DNA of 64,000 bases from Mycolicibacterium rutilum (lineage in GTDB: Bacteria > Actinomycetota > Actinomycetes > Mycobacteriales > Mycobacteriaceae): positions 3,286,001 to 3,350,000 of the forward strand of contig NZ_LT629971.1 of the NCBI RefSeq assembly GCF_900108565.1, read 5' to 3'. This document shows positions 24,768 to 34,222 of the stretch, in pieces (within the stretch, counting starts at the first letter, position 1; each line of letters opens with the position of its first letter). The notes below the pieces were generated by a model that did not search any database, was not told the DNA's origin, and saw nothing but the letters and a program-made list of their open reading frames with translations. A program made the position numbers and the translations under genes.

Positions 24768-25775
24768 GTGTTACTGGAGTTCGACGCCGATCAGCGACTC
24801 TGGCAGGAAACCGTGCGCGACGCGGTCACCAAGCAGTGCCCGGCGTCGCTGATCCGCGGCATCGCCGAGAACGGGGTCGACCCGACGCCGTTGTGGAAAA
24901 CCTACGTCGACGCCGGATGGACCGAGCTCGCCGATCCGGAGAACGCCGTCGAGCTGGCGATCGTGCTCGAGGAGCTGGGCCGGGCCACTGATCTGACCCC
25001 GTTTCTGGCGACGCTGACCCAGTTCGCGCCGCTGGTCGGCGAGCGCTTCGATCCGCAGCAGGCCGGCACGGCGGTGTACGACGGGGTGTCCGCGCACCGC
25101 GACGCCGACGGCTGGCTGCTCACCGGTACGGCCCGCTACGTGCTCGACGGTGACCGCGCCGAACGCCTCGCGGTGGTGACCGATGCGGGCGTGTTCGTCG
25201 TCGACGCCGACCAGGTGGTCGCCCGGCGCACCGCGGTGTTCGACCCGGTGCTGCACATCGCCGACGTGTCCCTGGTCGACGTGCACCTGCCCGACACCGC
25301 GCGGGTCAAGGTCGACGTCGAACGCGCGCGTCACGTCGCGCTGACCGGGATGGCCGTCGCGACCGTCGGCGCCTGCCAACGCATCCTGGATCTGGTGCTC
25401 GAACACGTCAAACAGCGCCAGCAGTTCGGCGTCGCGATCGGCTCGTTCCAGGCCGTCCAGCACAAAGCCGTCGACATGCACGTCGCGACCGAGCGGGCCA
25501 GGGCGCTGGCGTATTTCGCCGCGCTGACCATCGCCGCCGACGACCCGCGGCGCCGGCTCGCGGCGGCCATGGCCAAGGCGTCGGCGGGCGAGGCGCAGGC
25601 CGTGGTGTTCCGGCACGGTCTGCAGCTGTTCGGGGCCATGGGTTTCACCTGGGAGAACGACCTGCAGTTCGCGCTCAAGCGGGCCAAGGCCGGCGAACTT
25701 CTGCTCGGCGGCGCCGCCGAGCACCGCGCTGTCATCGCCGAGGAGTACAGGAGCACCGGTGCAGCTGACTTTTGA
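24768..25775 (+). CDS. acyl-CoA dehydrogenase, short subunit
   Basis: This 335-residue protein is shorter than a typical acyl-CoA dehydrogenase (about 380). Helical N-terminal, beta middle and helical C-terminal regions are recognisable, with RQQFGVAIGSFQAVQHKAVDM and LQLFGAMGFTWENDLQ as family signatures. The start of the next gene lies inside its 3' end (17-nt overlap). Such short/long adjacent pairs form alpha2-beta2 heterotetramers in mycobacterial steroid catabolism, a family fact that makes a heteromer likely here. GTG 24768 follows GGGAGG by 4 nt; TTG 24765 would be too close. Confidence 0.88.
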   Translation: MLLEFDADQRLWQETVRDAVTKQCPASLIRGIAENGVDPTPLWKTYVDAGWTELADPENAVELAIVLEELGRATDLTPFLATLTQFAPLVGERFDPQQAGTAVYDGVSAHRDADGWLLTGTARYVLDGDRAERLAVVTDAGVFVVDADQVVARRTAVFDPVLHIADVSLVDVHLPDTARVKVDVERARHVALTGMAVATVGACQRILDLVLEHVKQRQQFGVAIGSFQAVQHKAVDMHVATERARALAYFAALTIAADDPRRRLAAAMAKASAGEAQAVVFRHGLQLFGAMGFTWENDLQFALKRAKAGELLLGGAAEHRAVIAEEYRSTGAADF

Positions 25776-26934
25776 TTCCGACGTCGAAGAGTTCCGCGCC
25801 GAGTTCGCGGCGTTCCTCGACGAGCACCTGCCGTCGGAGGCCCAGACCCTGGAGCGGCCGCGGTCGGTGTCGCACATGCCGCAGTGGGCGCGCGACTGGC
25901 AGCGCCTGCTGTTCGACAACGGCTGGCTGCTGCCCGCCCAACCGCCCGAGTTCGGTGGCCGCAACGCCACCGTGGTGCAGCAGTTCGTGCACCTCGACGA
26001 GCTGTGCCGGCGCCGCATCTACCACAGCTTCAACCCGCAGGGCGTCAACATCATTGCCGCATCGCTGCTTTCGTTCGGATCCGACGAACAGAAGCACCGC
26101 TGGGCGGTGCCTGTGCTCAAGGCGGAGATCACCGCATCGCTGGGCATGAGCGAGCCCAGCGCCGGTTCGGATCTGGCGTCGCTGCGCACCCGCGCGGTGC
26201 TGGAGGGCGACGAGTTCGTCGTCAACGGCCAGAAGGTGTGGACGTCGGGCGCGCACGACGCCGACTTCCTGCTGACGTTCGTGCGCACGGATCCGGACGC
26301 GCCCAAACACAAGGGCATCAGCGTGCTGATCATCCCGACCGACACCCCTGGCGTGGTGTGCCGCCCGTTCGCCGACATGACCGGTGAGGAGAACCTCGAC
26401 TTCAACGAGGTGTTCTTCACCGACGCGCGGGTCCCCGCCGAGAACCTCGTCGGCCCGCTCAACGGCGGCTGGGGCGTGGCCAACGGTTCGCTGGGCCATG
26501 AACGCACCATGATGTGGCTGGGCTTCGCCGACCGGATCGACAACATGATCGCCGATTTCGAGCCGCGCACCGAACTTCAGCGCGACCAGTACGCCACCAC
26601 GATCATGGACTATCAGGCGCTGCGGGCGATGGGGTCGGCGGCGCTGGCCCGCGCCGCGCGCGGCGAGATGGACACCGCATCGGTGTCGGTGCTCAAGCTC
26701 ATGGGTTCGGAAGCCGAGCGGCAGGCCATGGAGAACGCGTTGACGGCCGCGGGCGCCGACGGACTGGTACACCCGTCCACGTCGGGTCCGTACGCGCACA
26801 TGAACCTCGACCACTACTTCGCCAGCTGGTTCGAGCGGTATGCGCGCAGCTTCGGCGGCACGATCGCCGGCGGCACGTCCGAGATCCAGCGCAACATCAT
26901 CGCCACCCAGGTGCTCGGACTGCCGCGGCGCTGA
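25759..26934 (+). CDS. acyl-CoA dehydrogenase, long subunit
   Basis: This 391-residue acyl-CoA dehydrogenase has ASLGMSEPSAGSDLASLRT (FAD/acyl site), VNGQKVWTSGA and a C-terminal GGTIAGGTSEIQRNIIATQVLGLPR that binds FAD across the dimer. The GTG at 25759 is preceded by ACAGGAG and lies inside the previous gene, which indicates tight coupling of two subunits. It would introduce a C2-C3 double bond into a CoA thioester of the pathway. The enoyl-CoA hydratase follows after 5 nt. Confidence 0.92.
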   Translation: MQLTFDSDVEEFRAEFAAFLDEHLPSEAQTLERPRSVSHMPQWARDWQRLLFDNGWLLPAQPPEFGGRNATVVQQFVHLDELCRRRIYHSFNPQGVNIIAASLLSFGSDEQKHRWAVPVLKAEITASLGMSEPSAGSDLASLRTRAVLEGDEFVVNGQKVWTSGAHDADFLLTFVRTDPDAPKHKGISVLIIPTDTPGVVCRPFADMTGEENLDFNEVFFTDARVPAENLVGPLNGGWGVANGSLGHERTMMWLGFADRIDNMIADFEPRTELQRDQYATTIMDYQALRAMGSAALARAARGEMDTASVSVLKLMGSEAERQAMENALTAAGADGLVHPSTSGPYAHMNLDHYFASWFERYARSFGGTIAGGTSEIQRNIIATQVLGLPRR

Positions 26935-26939
26935 CACCG

Positions 26940-27713
26940 GTGGCCGAAACCGTCGAGATCAGCCGGCCGCAGCCGGGAGTCGTTGCGCTGCAGCTGAACC
27001 GGCCTCAGCGACTGAACGCGATCAACGAGGTGATGCGCGGCGAGCTCGCCCAGACGCTCGCCGGTCTGGCCGCCGACTCGTCGGTCGACGCCGTCATCCT
27101 GACCGGCGCAGGCCGCGGGTTCTGCTCCGGTCTGGACGTGCGCGACTTCGGCCCGGGCATCCCGGCGGCGACCGCCCCGGCCATCGATCGGATGCGGTTT
27201 CAGGAATCGATGGCCGCGCTGCCCCAGATGATCCGGGCGCTGCCGCAGCCGGTGATCGCCGCGGTGAACGGGCCATGTGTCGGTGCGGGGCTAGCGTTGT
27301 GCCTGGCCGCCGACATCAGGATCTGCGCGGATGCAACGACATTCGGCAACGCCGCGATCCTGCTGGGGCTTTCCGGCGCGGAGATGGGGATGAGTTATCA
27401 CCTGCCCAGGATCGTGGGCACCAGCGTCGCCGCCGACTGGATGCTGACGGGACGCACGGTGAGCGCCGAGGAGGCCGAGCGGCGGGGTCTGGTCAGCGAG
27501 GTCGTCGACGCCGACCGGCTTTTCGAGCGTGCGCTCGAGATCGCGACCACCATCGCCGGGCTGTCCACCCTGGGCGTTCAGCTGACCAAGCGGGCGCTGC
27601 AGGCGAACACCGATGCGCCGGATCTGGCGGTCGCGATGGAGTTGGAGAACCGCAACCAGGTGCTCAGCCACGCCACCGAGGATGCCGCGGCGCGGCGCCA
27701 GAAGTGGTCCTGA
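26940..27713 (+). CDS. enoyl-CoA hydratase/isomerase (crotonase family)
   Basis: This 257-residue crotonase has LNRPQRLNAINEVM, the first oxyanion segment GAGRGFCSGLDVRDF, the second oxyanion segment GPCVGAGLALCLAADIRIC and the family trait FGLSGAEMGMS-like region. It would hydrate the enoyl-CoA from the preceding dehydrogenase. The GTG start at 26940 begins 5 nt after the dehydrogenase stop; the long upstream frame lies in the dehydrogenase gene and is rejected. Confidence 0.9.
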   Translation: MAETVEISRPQPGVVALQLNRPQRLNAINEVMRGELAQTLAGLAADSSVDAVILTGAGRGFCSGLDVRDFGPGIPAATAPAIDRMRFQESMAALPQMIRALPQPVIAAVNGPCVGAGLALCLAADIRICADATTFGNAAILLGLSGAEMGMSYHLPRIVGTSVAADWMLTGRTVSAEEAERRGLVSEVVDADRLFERALEIATTIAGLSTLGVQLTKRALQANTDAPDLAVAMELENRNQVLSHATEDAAARRQKWS

Positions 27714-27734
27714 ACACCGACGGAAGGACGGGCA

Positions 27735-29033
27735 GTGGGCTGGGATTTCGCAACCGACCCGGAGTGGGCCGAACAACTGGCGTGGGTGGAGCAGTTCGTC
27801 CGCGAGGAGTGCGAGCCCATCGACCTGATCGTCAAGGAGTCCCACGACCTCAACGACCCGGTGCGCCAGGCGCTGATCCCGCCGCTGCAGGAGATCGTCA
27901 AGGAGCGCGGGCTGTGGGCCACCCATCTCGGACCGCACCTCGGCGGTCCCGGCTACGGGCAGGTCAAGCTCGCGCTGCTCAACGAGATCCTGGGCCGCTC
28001 GGAATGCGCGCCGATCGTGTTCGGTTCGCAGGCACCGGATTCCGGTAACAGCGAGATCCTCGCCCACTACGGCACCCCGGAGCTCAAGGAGCGGTATCTG
28101 GAGCCGCTGCTCGACAACCGCATCGTGTCGTGCTTCTCGATGACTGAACCGCACGGCGGCGCCGACCCGAAGGTCTTCACGACCACCGCCACCGAGGACG
28201 GCGACCACTGGGTCATCAACGGCGAGAAATGGTACTCGTCGTTCGCGTCGATGGCGTCGGTCATCATCGTGATGGCGATGACCGACCCGGACGCGCCGCC
28301 ATACCAACGGTATTCGATGTTCGTCGTGCCCGGGGACACGCCAGGGATCAACGTGCTGCGCGACGTCGGGCTCGGCTATCAGCCGCTGGGCGGTGGCGGC
28401 CGCGAAGGCTACGTCCGCTACGAGAACGTCCGCGTGCCCGCCGATCACATGCTGGGACCCCGCGGCGGTGCGTTCGTCGTCGCGCAGACCCGGCTCGGCG
28501 GCGGCCGCATCCACCACGCCATGCGCACCGTCGGCCTGGTCCGGCGCATCTTCGACATGCTCACCGAGCGGGCGGTGTCGCGCTACACCCAGGGCTCGGT
28601 GCTGGCCGACAAACAGATGGTGCAGGAGATGATCGCCGACTCCTGGATGGAGATCGAGGCGTTCCGGCTGCTGACCCTGCAAACCGCCTGGAAGATCGAC
28701 AAGTTCAACGACTACAAGGCGGTGCGCGCAGACATCTCGGCGGTCAAGGCGATGATGCAGAAGGTGTTGCACGACGTGTCCGCGCGGGCGCTGCAGCTGC
28801 ACGGGTCGTTGGGCACCTCCCACGAGATGCCGTTCGTGCAGTACCTGACGGAGTCGTTCGTGCTCGGGTTGGCCGACGGCCCGACCGAGGTGCACAAAGT
28901 GACGCTGGCGCGGCTGCTGCTCAAGGACGTCGAACCGGCGCCGGACGTGTTCCCGTCGCAGCATCTGCTGCGGCTGCGCGCCGCCGCCGAGGCCAAGTTC
29001 GCCGACAAACTCGCGGGCATTCCGCGCAGCTGA
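27735..29033 (+). CDS. acyl-CoA dehydrogenase (third, long)
   Basis: This 432-residue acyl-CoA dehydrogenase resembles the long ACAD10/11-type proteins: CFSMTEPHGGADPKVF, INGEKWYSS, GGRIHHAMRTVG and LQLHGSLGTSHEMP. It is longer than the two upstream subunits and has no paired partner, so it may act as a homomer on a different chain length. GGAAGG precedes the GTG at 27735. It belongs to the same operon as the FadE pair and the crotonase and is followed by an SDR. Confidence 0.9.
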   Translation: MGWDFATDPEWAEQLAWVEQFVREECEPIDLIVKESHDLNDPVRQALIPPLQEIVKERGLWATHLGPHLGGPGYGQVKLALLNEILGRSECAPIVFGSQAPDSGNSEILAHYGTPELKERYLEPLLDNRIVSCFSMTEPHGGADPKVFTTTATEDGDHWVINGEKWYSSFASMASVIIVMAMTDPDAPPYQRYSMFVVPGDTPGINVLRDVGLGYQPLGGGGREGYVRYENVRVPADHMLGPRGGAFVVAQTRLGGGRIHHAMRTVGLVRRIFDMLTERAVSRYTQGSVLADKQMVQEMIADSWMEIEAFRLLTLQTAWKIDKFNDYKAVRADISAVKAMMQKVLHDVSARALQLHGSLGTSHEMPFVQYLTESFVLGLADGPTEVHKVTLARLLLKDVEPAPDVFPSQHLLRLRAAAEAKFADKLAGIPRS

Positions 29034-29049
29034 CACCGGGAGGCCCACA

Positions 29050-29826
29050 ATGACGTGTGAGGGCAAGGTCGCGCTGGTGACCGGCAGCAGCAGGGGACTG
29101 GGCAAGGCGATCGCGCAGCGCCTGGCGCGCGAGGGCGCCACGGTCGCGCTGACCGCCCGCACCCTCGAACCCGACCCGAAATATCAAGGGTCGTTGCGGG
29201 AGACGGTCGAGGAGATCGAGACCCTAGGTGGTGCCGCGATCGCGGTGGCGGGCGACCTGTCCGACAGCGCCGAACGCGAGCGGTTGTTCGCCGAGGTGGT
29301 CGAGCGGGTGGGCGCACCGGACATCCTCGTCAACAACGCCGCCGTCACATTCTTGCGGCCCCTCGACACGTTCCCTGAGCGGCGGGTGCGGCTGATGATG
29401 GAGATGCACGTGGTGGCGCCGCTGCACCTCACCCAGTTGGCGGTGCCCGCCATGCGCGAACGTGGCCGCGGGTGGGTGCTCAACCTGACCTCGGTCGGCG
29501 GTGACCTGCCGCAGGGCCCGCCGTTCGCCGAGTTCGACCGCAGCGCCGGGTTCGGGATCTACGGCACCGTGAAGGCCGCGCTGAATCGGCTGACGAAAAG
29601 CCTTGCCGCCGAACTGTTCGACGACGGTATCGCGGTCAACGCCGCCGCCCCGTCCAACCCGGTGGCCACGCCCGGCGCCGGCAGCCTCGACCTGGCCAAG
29701 ACCGACACCGAGGACATCGGGCTGATCAGCGAGACCGCATACCTGCTGTGTACCGGCGACCCGAAGACTCTGACCGGCCGGATCGCCCACACACAGCCCT
29801 TCCTGCGCGAGGTCGGGCGGCTGTGA
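29050..29826 (+). CDS. short-chain dehydrogenase/reductase
   Basis: This 258-residue SDR has VALVTGSSRGLG, DILVNNAA, the motif NLTSVGG and the catalytic YGTVKAAL. The expected role in this operon is oxidation of the hydroxyacyl-CoA formed by the crotonase, or another alcohol-ketone step. GGGAGG precedes the ATG and the gap from the acyl-CoA dehydrogenase is 16 nt. An 85-nt gap without an obvious terminator separates it from the luciferase-like gene. Confidence 0.9.
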   Translation: MTCEGKVALVTGSSRGLGKAIAQRLAREGATVALTARTLEPDPKYQGSLRETVEEIETLGGAAIAVAGDLSDSAERERLFAEVVERVGAPDILVNNAAVTFLRPLDTFPERRVRLMMEMHVVAPLHLTQLAVPAMRERGRGWVLNLTSVGGDLPQGPPFAEFDRSAGFGIYGTVKAALNRLTKSLAAELFDDGIAVNAAAPSNPVATPGAGSLDLAKTDTEDIGLISETAYLLCTGDPKTLTGRIAHTQPFLREVGRL

Positions 29827-29911
29827 CGCGCGAGTGTGGGATTGTGTCACGCCAGGGGGCGGTTTCGTGTGACGGTAACCCACGTTCGGCGCACGAAGGA
29901 GGGGTGGTCGA

Positions 29912-31039
29912 GTGAGAGTGCAGCCGGCCGCCTACCTGCGCACCACGCTGCCGTTGGACCTGTCGGTGCTCGACGACCTCGACAGCGGGCGCTACCACTC
30001 GATCTGGCTGCCCGATCACATGGTCAGCTTCTGGCCCGATTCGATCTGGACACCCGAATTCACGGACCTGGCAACGGTTTCGCCGTCACCGCACCGGCAC
30101 CTGGACGGGATGGCCGTCGCCGCGGCCGCGGCGGTGCTCACCAGGAACGTGCCGCTGGCGACCAGCGTCGTCGACACCGTGCGCCGCCACCCGTCGCTGC
30201 TCGCGCAGAGCGCGCTCACCATCGACCACCTCTCGCGCGGACGGTTCATCCTCGGCCTCGGCAGCGGCGAAACCGAGAACACGGTGCCCTACGGCTTCGA
30301 CTTCTCCACGCCGGTCAGCCGATTCGAGGAGGCGCTGCAGGTGATCCGGCTGCTCTGGGACAGCGACGGCCCGGTCGACTTCGACGGCCGCTTCTACCGG
30401 CTGCACCGTGCCCGCCTGGACACCGAACCCTACGACGGGCGCTTCCCGCCGATCTGGATCGGCGGCAGCGGGCCGCGCACCCTCGACATCGTGGGCCGCT
30501 ACGCCGACGGGTGGTGGCCGACCGGTGCTTGGTCACCCGACGACTACGCCGAAAAGCTCGCCGCGGTGCGGCTTTCCGCGGAGAAGGCGGGCCGCGACCC
30601 CGCGGCGATCACGCCGTGTTTCATCCAGGTGTGCCTGGTGGGCCGCGACGACGCCGCGCTGGCCGAGATTCTCGACGCCCCGCTGGTCAAGTCGTTTCTG
30701 CTGCAGGTTTCGGCCGAGGTGCTGCGCAAGGCGGGCTTCGAGCATCCGATGGGGTCGGACTGGCGCGGATACCAGGACATCGATCCCGCAGTGCTCACCC
30801 GCGAACGGATCGTCGCCTTCCTCGACCGGGTCCAACCGGAGATGGTCCTGGCCATGGTCCCGCACGGCACACCGCGACAACTCGCGCGTGTCATCAAGGA
30901 CTACGTCGACGCGGGGCTGCGCGTACCGAAGATCATGGACTACGGCGCCATGGCGGGCCTGCGGTACACCGCCCAATCCGCCGCCAACGTGCGGGAAGTG
31001 GAGGACGAACTGATGGCCCTGTGCGGAGACATCCGGTGA
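29912..31039 (+). CDS. luciferase-like (LLM class) oxidoreductase, possibly F420-dependent
   Basis: This 375-residue protein has the LLM barrel signatures HSIWLPDHM, DHLSRGRFILGLGSGE, FEEALQVIRLLWD and PPIWIGGSGPRTL. The pattern is closest to mycobacterial F420-dependent or ketoreductase-like members, in which the enzyme reduces or oxidises a carbonyl; FMN use is also possible. AAGGAGGGG lies upstream of the GTG at 29912. Its stop overlaps the sulfotransferase start by 4 nt. Confidence 0.85.
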   Translation: MRVQPAAYLRTTLPLDLSVLDDLDSGRYHSIWLPDHMVSFWPDSIWTPEFTDLATVSPSPHRHLDGMAVAAAAAVLTRNVPLATSVVDTVRRHPSLLAQSALTIDHLSRGRFILGLGSGETENTVPYGFDFSTPVSRFEEALQVIRLLWDSDGPVDFDGRFYRLHRARLDTEPYDGRFPPIWIGGSGPRTLDIVGRYADGWWPTGAWSPDDYAEKLAAVRLSAEKAGRDPAAITPCFIQVCLVGRDDAALAEILDAPLVKSFLLQVSAEVLRKAGFEHPMGSDWRGYQDIDPAVLTRERIVAFLDRVQPEMVLAMVPHGTPRQLARVIKDYVDAGLRVPKIMDYGAMAGLRYTAQSAANVREVEDELMALCGDIR

Positions 31040-32211
31040 GCGCGCAACTGGTGGCGCGTGACCTGCTCGAGCGCGCCGAGACCGAAACCGGGTGCACCGA
31101 TTACGGCGATCCCACGCTGGCGGAACGGTTCTCTCTGGTGATCGACCACCTCAACGGGGTCGGAATGGACGCCGACGGTAGGCAGCGCGCCGCCGAGGTG
31201 TGCCACTGGCTGCTCACCTCGCGGCTGCAGTTCATCGCCGATCGGCACCGCTATCCGGTCGCCGAGGAAGTGATCGAGCAGCCGATGTTCGTCACCGGCG
31301 AGCCCCGGTCGGGCACCACGCTGATGCATGCGCTGATGTCGGTCGACCCCGACGCCCGCGCGCTGCGCTTCTGGGAGGTGATGTACCCCTCGCCACCGCC
31401 CGGCGCCGTCGATGGCGACGGCGACGACCCGCGTCGCGCACAAGCCGACGCGGACTGGCGCGAGATCAACGCCAAGCTGCCGAAGTGGTTGCACAGCCAC
31501 CCGTACAACGACATGCTCGGCGACGGCCTGCCCGAAGACGAACGCACCTGGGCGTTCGACTTCCGGGTGCTCACCCCGACCGCGTGGTGGCGGGTCCCGA
31601 TGCAGACGGTCGTCGGCGGCCTGCCTGTCGACGCCGCCGCGCAGTACCGGATCCACAAGTCGATGCTGCAACAGCTGCAGTACCGGCGGCCGCGCAAACA
31701 ATGGGTGCTCAAGGGATTCCACGGGTTTCGGCTCAAGGAACTCTTCGACGCCTATCCGGACGCGACGCTGCTGTGGCTGCACCGGGACCCGGTCCAGGTG
31801 GCGGCGTCGCGCACCATGATGATGGCCGACATCCTCGAGGGCATCGTCGGGCCTGTCGACCTGCGTGCCGCCGCGAAGATGCACCTGGCGTTGACCCGCG
31901 AGAGCATCGCGAACACGATGAGCAACCCGCTGGTCGACGACCCCCGCATCCTGCACGTGCGCTACACCGACTTCATCGGCGATCAGGTCGGCACCGTCCG
32001 CCGCTACTACGAGTTCCGCGGCAGGCAACTGAGCGCCGAGGCCGAAGAAGCGATGCGCGCCTACCTCGCCGCCAACCCGGGTGACCGGCACGGCAAGTTC
32101 CGTTATTCCACGTCGCTGCTGACCGACATCGGCGAGGATCTGACCGCACTGCACGACGAGTTCCGCCCGTTCCGCGAGCGGTTCGGCGTCGAGATCGAGA
32201 AGCGAGCGTGA
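31036..32211 (+). CDS. sulfotransferase-family protein
   Basis: This 391-residue protein has the PAPS-binding loop GEPRSGTT (88-95) and LLWLHRDPVQVAASR, the second PAPS-contacting segment, of the PF13469-type sulfotransferases that are numerous in mycobacteria. It would transfer sulfate to a hydroxyl of a lipid or sterol-like molecule, but catabolic loci often carry such proteins with unproven activity. The GTG at 31036 shares bases with the previous stop. The frame open to 29836 runs through the previous gene and is rejected. Confidence 0.87.
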   Translation: MSAQLVARDLLERAETETGCTDYGDPTLAERFSLVIDHLNGVGMDADGRQRAAEVCHWLLTSRLQFIADRHRYPVAEEVIEQPMFVTGEPRSGTTLMHALMSVDPDARALRFWEVMYPSPPPGAVDGDGDDPRRAQADADWREINAKLPKWLHSHPYNDMLGDGLPEDERTWAFDFRVLTPTAWWRVPMQTVVGGLPVDAAAQYRIHKSMLQQLQYRRPRKQWVLKGFHGFRLKELFDAYPDATLLWLHRDPVQVAASRTMMMADILEGIVGPVDLRAAAKMHLALTRESIANTMSNPLVDDPRILHVRYTDFIGDQVGTVRRYYEFRGRQLSAEAEEAMRAYLAANPGDRHGKFRYSTSLLTDIGEDLTALHDEFRPFRERFGVEIEKRA

Positions 32212-32224
32212 GAGAGGGCATGAG

Positions 32225-33001
32225 GTGACCGACGAGCGGCTGTCGGTGCACAGCGTCACCTTCTTCGGCGAGCCGATGACCGCGCTGCAGGGGCACTGGC
32301 AAGCACTCGGGGTGCGGCGCCTGAGCCTCATCGACGAACAGCTGTTCACCGGTGCTGTGCCGCAATTGGTTTCGGGTGGCCGGTACTCGGTGGAGTCCGT
32401 CTATCACCTGTTCGACACACCGGAAGCGCTGCTGCGGGTGATCGACGCGGCGACGTCGGTCGGGGCGCGGGTGGTCTACATGTTGACCGGTGGCCGCGGC
32501 GACCTCACCTGGGCGCACGCGGCCGAGCGGTTCTGCGAGTCCGTCGCGCCGTGTGCGCGCGCCGCCGAATCGGCCGGAGTGGCGCTGGCGATCGAGAACG
32601 CCTCGGCCCTGTACGCGGACATCCACATCGCGCACAGCCTGCGCGACACCATCACGTTGGCCGAGATGGCCGGCCTCGGGATCTGCATCGACCTGTTCCA
32701 CTGCTGGGCGGAGGCCGACCTGCCCGCGCTGGTGCACCGGGCGCTGCCCCGGACCGAGCTGATCCAGCTGAGCGACTACGTCCTCGGCGACCGCGCACTG
32801 CCGGCCCGTGCGGTGCCCGGCGACGGCGCGATCCCCATCGAGGCCTTCGTCGCCTCGGTGCTCGGCGCCGGATACCGGCACGGCTTCGACCTGGAACTGA
32901 TCGGCCCGCGCATCGACCGGGAGGGCCGGTTGCCTGCGGCGCGTCGCGCCTGCGCGATCATGTCGGCCATGCTCAACGGACTCAACGGACTCGACGGCTA
33001 G
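32225..33001 (+). CDS. sugar phosphate isomerase/epimerase-like TIM barrel
   Basis: This 258-residue protein has the xylose-isomerase-like TIM-barrel features: ALAIENA, ICIDLFHCW, LIQLSDY and PGDGAIPIEAF, with Glu, Asp, His and Glu (in FDLELIG) placed to bind a divalent metal. In catabolic loci these proteins may be isomerases, epimerases or hydrolases of ring-cleavage products. The GTG at 32225 begins 13 nt after the sulfotransferase stop. The actual substrate is not evident. Confidence 0.78.
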   Translation: MTDERLSVHSVTFFGEPMTALQGHWQALGVRRLSLIDEQLFTGAVPQLVSGGRYSVESVYHLFDTPEALLRVIDAATSVGARVVYMLTGGRGDLTWAHAAERFCESVAPCARAAESAGVALAIENASALYADIHIAHSLRDTITLAEMAGLGICIDLFHCWAEADLPALVHRALPRTELIQLSDYVLGDRALPARAVPGDGAIPIEAFVASVLGAGYRHGFDLELIGPRIDREGRLPAARRACAIMSAMLNGLNGLDG

Positions 33002-33010
33002 GGCTCGGCG

Positions 33011-34219
33011 ATGGCATTCGGAGACGGACCCGACGACGCGGCACTGAGATCGGCGTGGGACACGTTCTGCGACAAGCTCAAAGACGCCGGCTCGCGGGTG
33101 TTCAAGGATCACAACCCGGCGTCGGGTGTGCAGCGGGTCGACGGTTTCCGGTTCCTCACCCAGAACCTGGGCCAGGCGTTCGACCTCGCGCTGGAAACCC
33201 GCGACACCCGCTACCCGGCGATCCACACGTTCTGCCACCCCACCCGCAAACTCGGCGGTGACTGCGCCGACTTCCTGTACCAGCAGGCGTGGATCGACGG
33301 GTCCTCGACGTATCGGATCACCGGTGACCGCGGCACCGCGGCGTTTTTCAACATCACGGTGCAGGGGCCGCGGCCGGTCGGCCCGGGCGTGTTGCACGAG
33401 CCGTTCGGTGATGTGCCGGAGGCGAATCTGTCGGGCACCCAGCTGCGCATCGACGATGACGGCGGCTTCGAGATCTACGTCGGCGGCCCGCGACGGGAAC
33501 CGAACTGGCTACCGACCACCGCAGGCTCACGAAAACTGTTCATCCGCCAGGGTTTCGACCGGTGGGACGAGGTGCCTGCAAGGATGCGCATCGAACGGGT
33601 CGACATGACGACCCCGCGCCCGCTGCCCACACCGGCGGACATGACGGCGGCGATCGAGTGGGCGGGCGACTTCCTCACCGCGATGATGAGCGACTGGCCC
33701 GAGTACCCGTTCACCCACGGCGGTGTCGACCCCGAGCACCTGAACCGGTTCCCCGACGTCGCGGCGACCGGCGCGGACGCGAAACGTGGTCGCGCAGCGG
33801 CCAACATGCATTGGCGGCTCGCCGGCGACGAGGCGCTCATCATCGAGTTCGAGGCTCACGACGGCTTGTGGATGCTCACGAACATGGGGGCGTTCTTCAC
33901 CAGCATGGATTACCTGTATCGACCGGTCAGCTACACCCCGAGTCGCACCGCCGTCGACGCGGACGGCGTCGTGCGCCTGGTGCTGTCGCACGACGATCCC
34001 GGCTACCACAACTGGATCGACACGCAGGGCTTCGAACGCGGCAACCTCACCTACCGGCACATGCTCGACGGGGAACCGGTTCCGCTGCGCACCCGGTTGG
34101 TCAAGCGCGCCGAACTCGCCGACGCGTTGCCGCCGGACACCGCGACGGTGACACCGCAACAGCGCGCCGAGCAGATGTGGCAACGCTTCACCGGGGTCCG
34201 GCGCCGGTACGCCGGCTGA
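33011..34219 (+). CDS. DUF1214-like protein
   Basis: This 402-residue protein has no signal peptide and no cofactor-binding motif. Segments such as FNITVQGP, NFLxxAG-type stretches and MGAFFTSMDYLYRPVSYTPSRTAVDADGVVRLVLSHDDPGYHNWIDT recall mycobacterial DUF1214-domain proteins, whose function is unknown. It is the last gene of the plus-strand operon, 9 nt after the isomerase-like gene, and converges with the secreted-protein gene at 34223 after 3 nt. A beta-rich ligand-binding role is only a guess. Confidence 0.7.
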   Translation: MAFGDGPDDAALRSAWDTFCDKLKDAGSRVFKDHNPASGVQRVDGFRFLTQNLGQAFDLALETRDTRYPAIHTFCHPTRKLGGDCADFLYQQAWIDGSSTYRITGDRGTAAFFNITVQGPRPVGPGVLHEPFGDVPEANLSGTQLRIDDDGGFEIYVGGPRREPNWLPTTAGSRKLFIRQGFDRWDEVPARMRIERVDMTTPRPLPTPADMTAAIEWAGDFLTAMMSDWPEYPFTHGGVDPEHLNRFPDVAATGADAKRGRAAANMHWRLAGDEALIIEFEAHDGLWMLTNMGAFFTSMDYLYRPVSYTPSRTAVDADGVVRLVLSHDDPGYHNWIDTQGFERGNLTYRHMLDGEPVPLRTRLVKRAELADALPPDTATVTPQQRAEQMWQRFTGVRRRYAG

Positions 34220-34222
34220 TGA

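Noticed and set aside
27291..29162. 623-codon minus-strand frame opposite the third acyl-CoA dehydrogenase
   Set aside because: It lacks motifs and overlaps two well-supported plus-strand genes completely.
29836..31035. 400-codon N-terminal extension of the sulfotransferase frame
   Set aside because: The extension reads the luciferase-like gene in another frame; the true start overlaps that gene's stop.
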